Source: Lachnospiraceae bacterium oral taxon 500 | GTDB lineage: Bacteria; Bacillota; Clostridia; Lachnospirales; Vallitaleaceae | DNA: 64,000 nucleotides | Assembly (NCBI GenBank): GCA_002999035.1 | Contig: CP027241.1 | Location: 1,367,001 to 1,431,000 of the forward strand | Direction: 5' to 3' | Part shown: positions 60,317 through 64,000 of the stretch, piece by piece | Layout of the letters: each line of letters begins with the position of its first letter | Position numbering within the stretch: position 1 is the first letter of the stretch | Made by a program: the position numbers and the translations under genes | The notes under the pieces: generated by a model | The model's database searches: none | The model's input: only the letters and a program-made list of their open reading frames with translations | What the model was told of the DNA's origin: nothing

Positions 60317-61690
60317 ATGATGAAAGAAGTATTGAGTAAATTAAAGCCGACGCAGATTTTAATGCTCGGCTTTGCCTTGCTGATCGGGCTGGGGACGCTG
60401 CTTTTGGCTTTGCCGGCGGCCAGCCGGAGCGGACAAAGCGCGGGGCTGGTTAACGCCCTGTTTACGGCAACCAGTGCGGTTTGCGTGACGGGTTTAGTGG
60501 TAGTTAATACTTTAGCGCAATGGTCAGTATTTGGCAAAATTGTGATTATCAGTTTGATTCAAGTCGGCGGTCTGGGTTTTATGACTTTGACCGCTGTCTT
60601 ATTTATTATCATTGGCCGAAAAATTGGCCTCAGGCAAAGGCTTTTGATTCAGGAATCGCTGAATCAATCTACGATTGCCGGGTTGGTGCGGCTGACTAAA
60701 AATATTTTTTGGGGGACACTGATTGTTGAGGGAACCGGAGCGGCAGCGCTTTCGTTTTGCTTTGTTCCGATGTATGGGCTGAAAAAAGGAATTGCCTACG
60801 GTATCTTTCACGCGGTCAGTGCTTTTTGTAATGCCGGTTTTGATTTAATCGGCGAGAACAGTCTGTCGCCGCTGGTGGGGCATTGGGGTGTTAATTTGGT
60901 GTTGATGCTGCTGATTGTAGCGGGCAGCATTGGCTTTGGAGTGTGGTTTGACGTGATTGGGGCCGGGCGCAAGGTTTTTCGCCAAAAACGGAGTAATCAC
61001 AGCTGGTTTTGGCATATGCAGCTGCATACTAAGTTAGCGCTGATCATTACCGCCGGGCTTTTATTTAGCGGCTGGCTGCTGATTTTTCTGCTGGAAGCAG
61101 GCAATCCCAAAACTTTGGGCAGTATGCCTTTCGCTGATGGGGCGCTGGCGGCGATGTTTCAGTCGGTGACGCTGCGGACGGCCGGCTTTTTTACGGTTGA
61201 TTTTGCTGACATGCGGCAGGGCAGCCAGTTTATTTCGGTTCTGCTGATGATTATCGGCGGTTCGCCCGGAGGAACAGCCGGCGGCATCAAAACGGTAACG
61301 GTTGGGATTTTGATTTTGCAGATGCTGGCGACAGTGAAAGGCCGGCAGGAGTTGGAGGTATTTGACCGCCATATTGCGGATGATATCGTCAAGCGGGCGC
61401 TGGCGGTGATTATCATTGCTTTAGGAGTGGTGGCCGGCGTAACGCTGCTGCTGACCGTAACCGAGCAGGCGGAGTTTATGCGGATTGTGTTTGAAGCGGT
61501 ATCGGCTTTTGCCACAGTGGGGCTGAGTTTGGGACTTAGCCCGAATTTGTCGCTGGCCGGTAAGCTGATTATTTGTGTGACTATGTTTATCGGCCGCTTA
61601 GGACCGGTCACGATTGCTTTTGCGTTGGCGGATAAGGCCGGTAAAAGCAGTAAGGTAAAAAAACCGGAAGGGAAGCTGATGGTAGGCTAA
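60317..61690 (+). CDS. ktrB: potassium transporter membrane subunit (KtrB/TrkH family)
   Basis: Potassium channel-like subunit, 457 aa. Four M1-P-M2 repeats with selectivity-loop sequences: ATSAVCVTGLVV, FHAVSAFCNAGFDL, SVTLRTAGFFTVDFA and FEAVSAFATVGLSLG. GGSPGGTAGGIKTVT after the third repeat is the gating-loop signature. Length and the Ktr partner fit KtrB better than TrkH. ATG start, weak ribosome site, 22 bp after the CBS-ACT gene. Confidence 0.93.
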   Translation: MMKEVLSKLKPTQILMLGFALLIGLGTLLLALPAASRSGQSAGLVNALFTATSAVCVTGLVVVNTLAQWSVFGKIVIISLIQVGGLGFMTLTAVLFIIIGRKIGLRQRLLIQESLNQSTIAGLVRLTKNIFWGTLIVEGTGAAALSFCFVPMYGLKKGIAYGIFHAVSAFCNAGFDLIGENSLSPLVGHWGVNLVLMLLIVAGSIGFGVWFDVIGAGRKVFRQKRSNHSWFWHMQLHTKLALIITAGLLFSGWLLIFLLEAGNPKTLGSMPFADGALAAMFQSVTLRTAGFFTVDFADMRQGSQFISVLLMIIGGSPGGTAGGIKTVTVGILILQMLATVKGRQELEVFDRHIADDIVKRALAVIIIALGVVAGVTLLLTVTEQAEFMRIVFEAVSAFATVGLSLGLSPNLSLAGKLIICVTMFIGRLGPVTIAFALADKAGKSSKVKKPEGKLMVG

Positions 61691-61875
61691 TGGGCGTGGA
61701 GTTTTCTGCGCAGCGGCCATACTTGCTGCCGGCGGTGGAGAGCAGGCAGGAAAAAGCCGGGAAAATGCAAATTGGCCGCAGCAGGAACATCGGCTCTATG
61801 GTTTGCTGCCCCGAAAGAGGGATGGCCGCAGCTGACAGGCATGGCGGCAGCGTGTATCGGCAGGAAAGGATAGAA

Positions 61876-62550
61876 ATGAGTAAGAAAAGTAAATTTAGCG
61901 GTGAAAAAAAGGAATTCGTAGTCTTCGGCCTGGGGCGCTTCGGTCGAAGTGTGGCTTATTCGCTGGCGGCGGACGGCTATGACGTGATGGCGGTCGACAG
62001 CAATCCCGATTTGGTGCAGGACGCTTGTGAGGTGGTGGCGCACGCCGTGGTGGCGGATGTGACCGATATGGAGGCACTGGAAGAATTGGGACTGGGCAAT
62101 TTTGACGTGGCGATTATAGCCATGTCCAATAATTTGCAGGCCAGTATTTTAGCGACTATTGTCGCCAAGGAAAAGGGTGTGCCGTATATTCTGGCTAATG
62201 CCAAAGACGCTGTGCATGAAAAGGTACTGCTCAAAGTGGGTGCGGATAAGGTAATTTTTCCGGAAAAGGAAATCGGCGAAAAGGTGGCGAATAATTTAAC
62301 GAACAAGACCTTTATGGATTTTATCGAATTAAGCCCGGATTTTAGCATCGCCGAGGTGGAAGTGCTGGATGAGTGGATTGGCGATACTTTGCGCAAGCTG
62401 AACTTGCGGGGAAAGTATAAGTTAAATGTCATCGGTAAAAAAGCGAACGGAGAAACGTCCATCGTCCTTGATCCGGACGCACCGCTGGAGCGGGGTGAGG
62501 TGCTGATTATGATTGGCTCTTATGATTCCTTTAAAGAAATCGGGCATTAG
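61876..62550 (+). CDS. ktrA: potassium transporter regulatory subunit (KtrA/TrkA family)
   Basis: Cytoplasmic gating ring subunit, 224 aa. RCK_N Rossmann domain FVVFGLGRFGRSVAYSL (GxGxxG) and conserved ATIVAKEKGVPYILA; C-terminal RCK_C domain (about 140-224), which in related proteins binds c-di-AMP. ATG 61876 with AGGAAAGGA; the frame is open back to ktrB but the extra 62 residues are not family sequence. Works with the KtrB product. Confidence 0.93.
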   Translation: MSKKSKFSGEKKEFVVFGLGRFGRSVAYSLAADGYDVMAVDSNPDLVQDACEVVAHAVVADVTDMEALEELGLGNFDVAIIAMSNNLQASILATIVAKEKGVPYILANAKDAVHEKVLLKVGADKVIFPEKEIGEKVANNLTNKTFMDFIELSPDFSIAEVEVLDEWIGDTLRKLNLRGKYKLNVIGKKANGETSIVLDPDAPLERGEVLIMIGSYDSFKEIGH

Positions 62551-62743
62551 AGTTTTTTCTGCGAGAAATTCGCCTTTGGCGTGCGTCTGGTTAAGCGGCA
62601 GAGCATATCAGCGGAAAGCTTGGCGGTTAACCGACAGGAAAATTGAGTGCGGGCGGGAAATGGTACCGGACAGGCAATTTATCCGGTTAGCGTGGGCGCA
62701 AGGAATAGTTTCGCAGAGGGAAAACGGATAGAATGGGGAAGTT

Positions 62744-63517
62744 ATGAAAGAAATCACATCGGCGGACAATCCGCAATATAAACTTTTTGTTAAATTATTA
62801 TCAGGAAGAAAATATCGGCAAAGAGAAGGCTCTTATTTGGCGGAGGGGCTAAACGGACTGGATATTCCGGCGGAACAGGTCAAGGCCTATTTGCTGCCGC
62901 TGAGCCGAAAAGAGGAAGCCCATAGGTGGCAGCTGCCGGAAAACAAGGTTATTTTACTGGCGGATTCCTTATTTGCCAAACTGTCGGCTGATCCGGCCAG
63001 TCAGGGCTTGATTTTGTGGCTGCCCGTCAAGGCGGCGCTGTGGCAGCCGGAATGGCAGCCGGAAGCGGGCGGTCTTTATCTGGCGGTCGAAGCGATTCAA
63101 GACCCCGGTAATTTGGGGACAATGATTCGCAGCGCCGAAGCGGCCGGAGTACGGGCGCTTTTTTGCTCGGCCGGAACGGTTGATCTTTATCATCCCAAGA
63201 CGATCAAAGCAGCCGCTTCTTCGCTCAGTCGCCTGCCAGTCATAGTGGAGACGGATTTACCGGAATTACTGGCAGTGATGAATAAATGCGGAATTCCCGG
63301 CTTTGCCGCCGCACCGCTGAACGCCATGCTGTATACCGAGGCCGATTACAGCGGCGGCGCGCTGTTTTTCATCGGCAATGAGGGCCAAGGCTTAAGTTCC
63401 TCTGTTTTAGAGGCGGCTAAGCGCGTCGCTATTCCGATGAGCGGCGGGGTGGAATCGCTGAATGCGGCCGTTTCGGCCGCGGTTTTGCTGTTTGAAGCCA
63501 AACGTCAGCGGGGATAA
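62744..63517 (+). CDS. SpoU/TrmH family RNA methyltransferase
   Basis: 2'-O-methyltransferase for tRNA or rRNA, 257 aa, with a small substrate-binding N-terminus (ITSADNPQYKLFVKLLSGRKYRQREGSYLAEG) and the knotted catalytic domain. The three SpoU motifs are present: EAIQDPGNLGTMIRSAEAAG (about 110-129), FFIGNEGQGLS (about 207-217) and IPMSGGVESLNAAVSAAVLLFE (about 229-250). ATG with GGGGAAG. Specific target not determinable. A strong terminator follows. Confidence 0.92.
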   Translation: MKEITSADNPQYKLFVKLLSGRKYRQREGSYLAEGLNGLDIPAEQVKAYLLPLSRKEEAHRWQLPENKVILLADSLFAKLSADPASQGLILWLPVKAALWQPEWQPEAGGLYLAVEAIQDPGNLGTMIRSAEAAGVRALFCSAGTVDLYHPKTIKAAASSLSRLPVIVETDLPELLAVMNKCGIPGFAAAPLNAMLYTEADYSGGALFFIGNEGQGLSSSVLEAAKRVAIPMSGGVESLNAAVSAAVLLFEAKRQRG

Positions 63518-63524
63518 TTTTTCT

Positions 63525-63573
63525 TGAAACCGGCACCTGATTTAGCGCTTAAGCTGGCCGGTTTCATTTTTTT
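63525..63573 (+). terminator. terminator after the RNA methyltransferase
   Basis: TGAAACCGGC with its perfect complement GCCGGTTTCA, 22-nt loop, then T7. Confidence 0.9.
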
Positions 63574-63656
63574 AGGTCAGAAAACAGTGCGTCAAGTTCA
63601 GTTTACCGCTGAATCTTGCGCGTCCCTTTCTGCTTTGGGCATAGCGGCAGTTTTCG

Positions 63657-64000
63657 TTATTCGGCGAATAGAGAAATTTTATTTGCCAGTACCTTTAAAT
63701 CCTCGGCGGAAACGGTGTTCAGGGCGTTAAAGCTTTGGCTTTCGGCTTTGGCTAAATATTCTTTGGCCAGCGGGATATCCTTTTCGCTAAGGGCAATAAC
63801 CGCCATATAATAAAGCGAGTCCATTAAGCCCGGTTTTAGCTCCAAGGCTTTGGTGAAGTTTTGTTTGGCTTTTTCGGTGTCGCCTTGGCGGAAATAAATT
63901 TGTCCCAGATTATCATAGGCGGCGGCATATTGGGGCTCCTTTAACAGGGCAACCTCGGAAAAATAGCGGGCGGCGGCCAGTTCATCGCAAAGCAGTGCCA
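63657..64000 (-). CDS. TPR repeat protein, C-terminal part
   Basis: Frame open to the window edge; 114 residues seen. Tetratricopeptide repeats: AAYDNLGQIYFRQGDTEKAKQNFTKALELKP is a perfect TPR unit, followed by DSLYYMAVIALSEKDIPLAKEYLAKAES and the C-terminus VLANKISLFAE. Such repeats mediate protein contacts. Convergent with the RNA methyltransferase gene. The upstream domains are outside the window. Confidence 0.85.
   Translation of the reverse strand, partial: ALLCDELAAARYFSEVALLKEPQYAAAYDNLGQIYFRQGDTEKAKQNFTKALELKPGLMDSLYYMAVIALSEKDIPLAKEYLAKAESQSFNALNTVSAEDLKVLANKISLFAE

Noticed and set aside
61690-61875. N-terminal extension of KtrA by 62 residues
   Set aside because: The frame is open but the residues are not family-like and the ribosome site is at the ATG 61876.
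1-64000. tRNA, rRNA, prophage or integrase genes
   Set aside because: I looked for CCA-ended cloverleaf patterns, rRNA signatures and phage or integrase motifs by eye and found none; a covariance-model scan would be needed to exclude a tRNA.

Overview
The window reads as a chromosomal segment of an anaerobic, low-to-mid GC Bacillota, most likely class Clostridia. The evidence is the gene content: a type III glutamine synthetase, formate-tetrahydrofolate ligase with FolD, a PRD/LevR-type PTS regulator, mannose- and ascorbate-family PTS transporters, KtrAB potassium uptake, a long FtsK/SpoIIIE translocase and strong AGGAGG ribosome binding sites with frequent TTG/GTG starts. No rRNA, tRNA, CRISPR array or replication origin was seen. 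The genus cannot be named from the sequence alone.

Layout. 1-3.1 kb (minus): a sugar ABC transporter operon with a LacI regulator, a binding lipoprotein and a permease cut by the window edge. 3.2-6.0 kb (minus): a zinc-ribbon protein carrying a tandem MVQPG array and a 5'-nucleotidase-like phosphoesterase. 6.3-10.3 kb (plus): a GntR regulator with a 45-bp palindromic operator, an unusual membrane-protein/alpha-beta-hydrolase fusion, and a CPBP protease. 10.5-24.5 kb (plus): an SLH surface protein, then housekeeping genes (aspartokinase, UppP, FtsK, Fhs, FolD, RimO, PgsA). 24.6-27.1 kb is a decayed accessory patch: a broken Rpn-type nuclease gene, remnants of toxin-antitoxin genes, a MazG-like gene and duplicated promoter DNA. 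27.2-38.2 kb: PBP1A, GlnN, a degenerate PfkB-like protein, YigZ, an orphan binding lipoprotein, LysA and a DUF454 protein. 38.2-45.9 kb (minus): an eight-gene operon with a complete mannose-family PTS (two IIB, IIC, IID, IIA), a 1-phosphofructokinase-like kinase, a NIF3-like protein and its LevR-like regulator. 46.2-51.0 kb (plus): an ascorbate-family PTS locus whose only visible IIA domain lies inside the regulator, plus a TrpA-like protein. 51.2-64 kb (plus): an exporter-like membrane protein, dnaE (broken at a T9 tract), a three-gene HipA/CtkA-like kinase cassette, pfkA, a zinc-ribbon membrane protein, a CBS-ACT protein, KtrB, KtrA, a SpoU-type RNA methyltransferase and the end of a TPR protein.

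The most striking feature not explained by genes is a family of about 13 short non-coding elements scattered between 10.3 and 46.4 kb. Intact copies have 12-bp terminal inverted repeats (CTCAACTTTCCC / GGGAAAGTTGAG) and are flanked by 7-8 bp direct repeats that look like target-site duplications (four perfect, two with one mismatch). Inside they are built from shuffled modules with small hairpins whose two arms change together between copies. They sit almost always just after stop codons, in two cases between a gene and its terminator, and in two cases at the stop codon itself. They look like a MITE-like family whose RNA structure may be under selection. Other candidates worth a second look are the HipA/CtkA-like cassette between dnaE and pfkA, the TrpA-like protein in a PTS operon, a LevR-like regulator lacking the GAFTGA loop, and the membrane-protein/hydrolase fusion.
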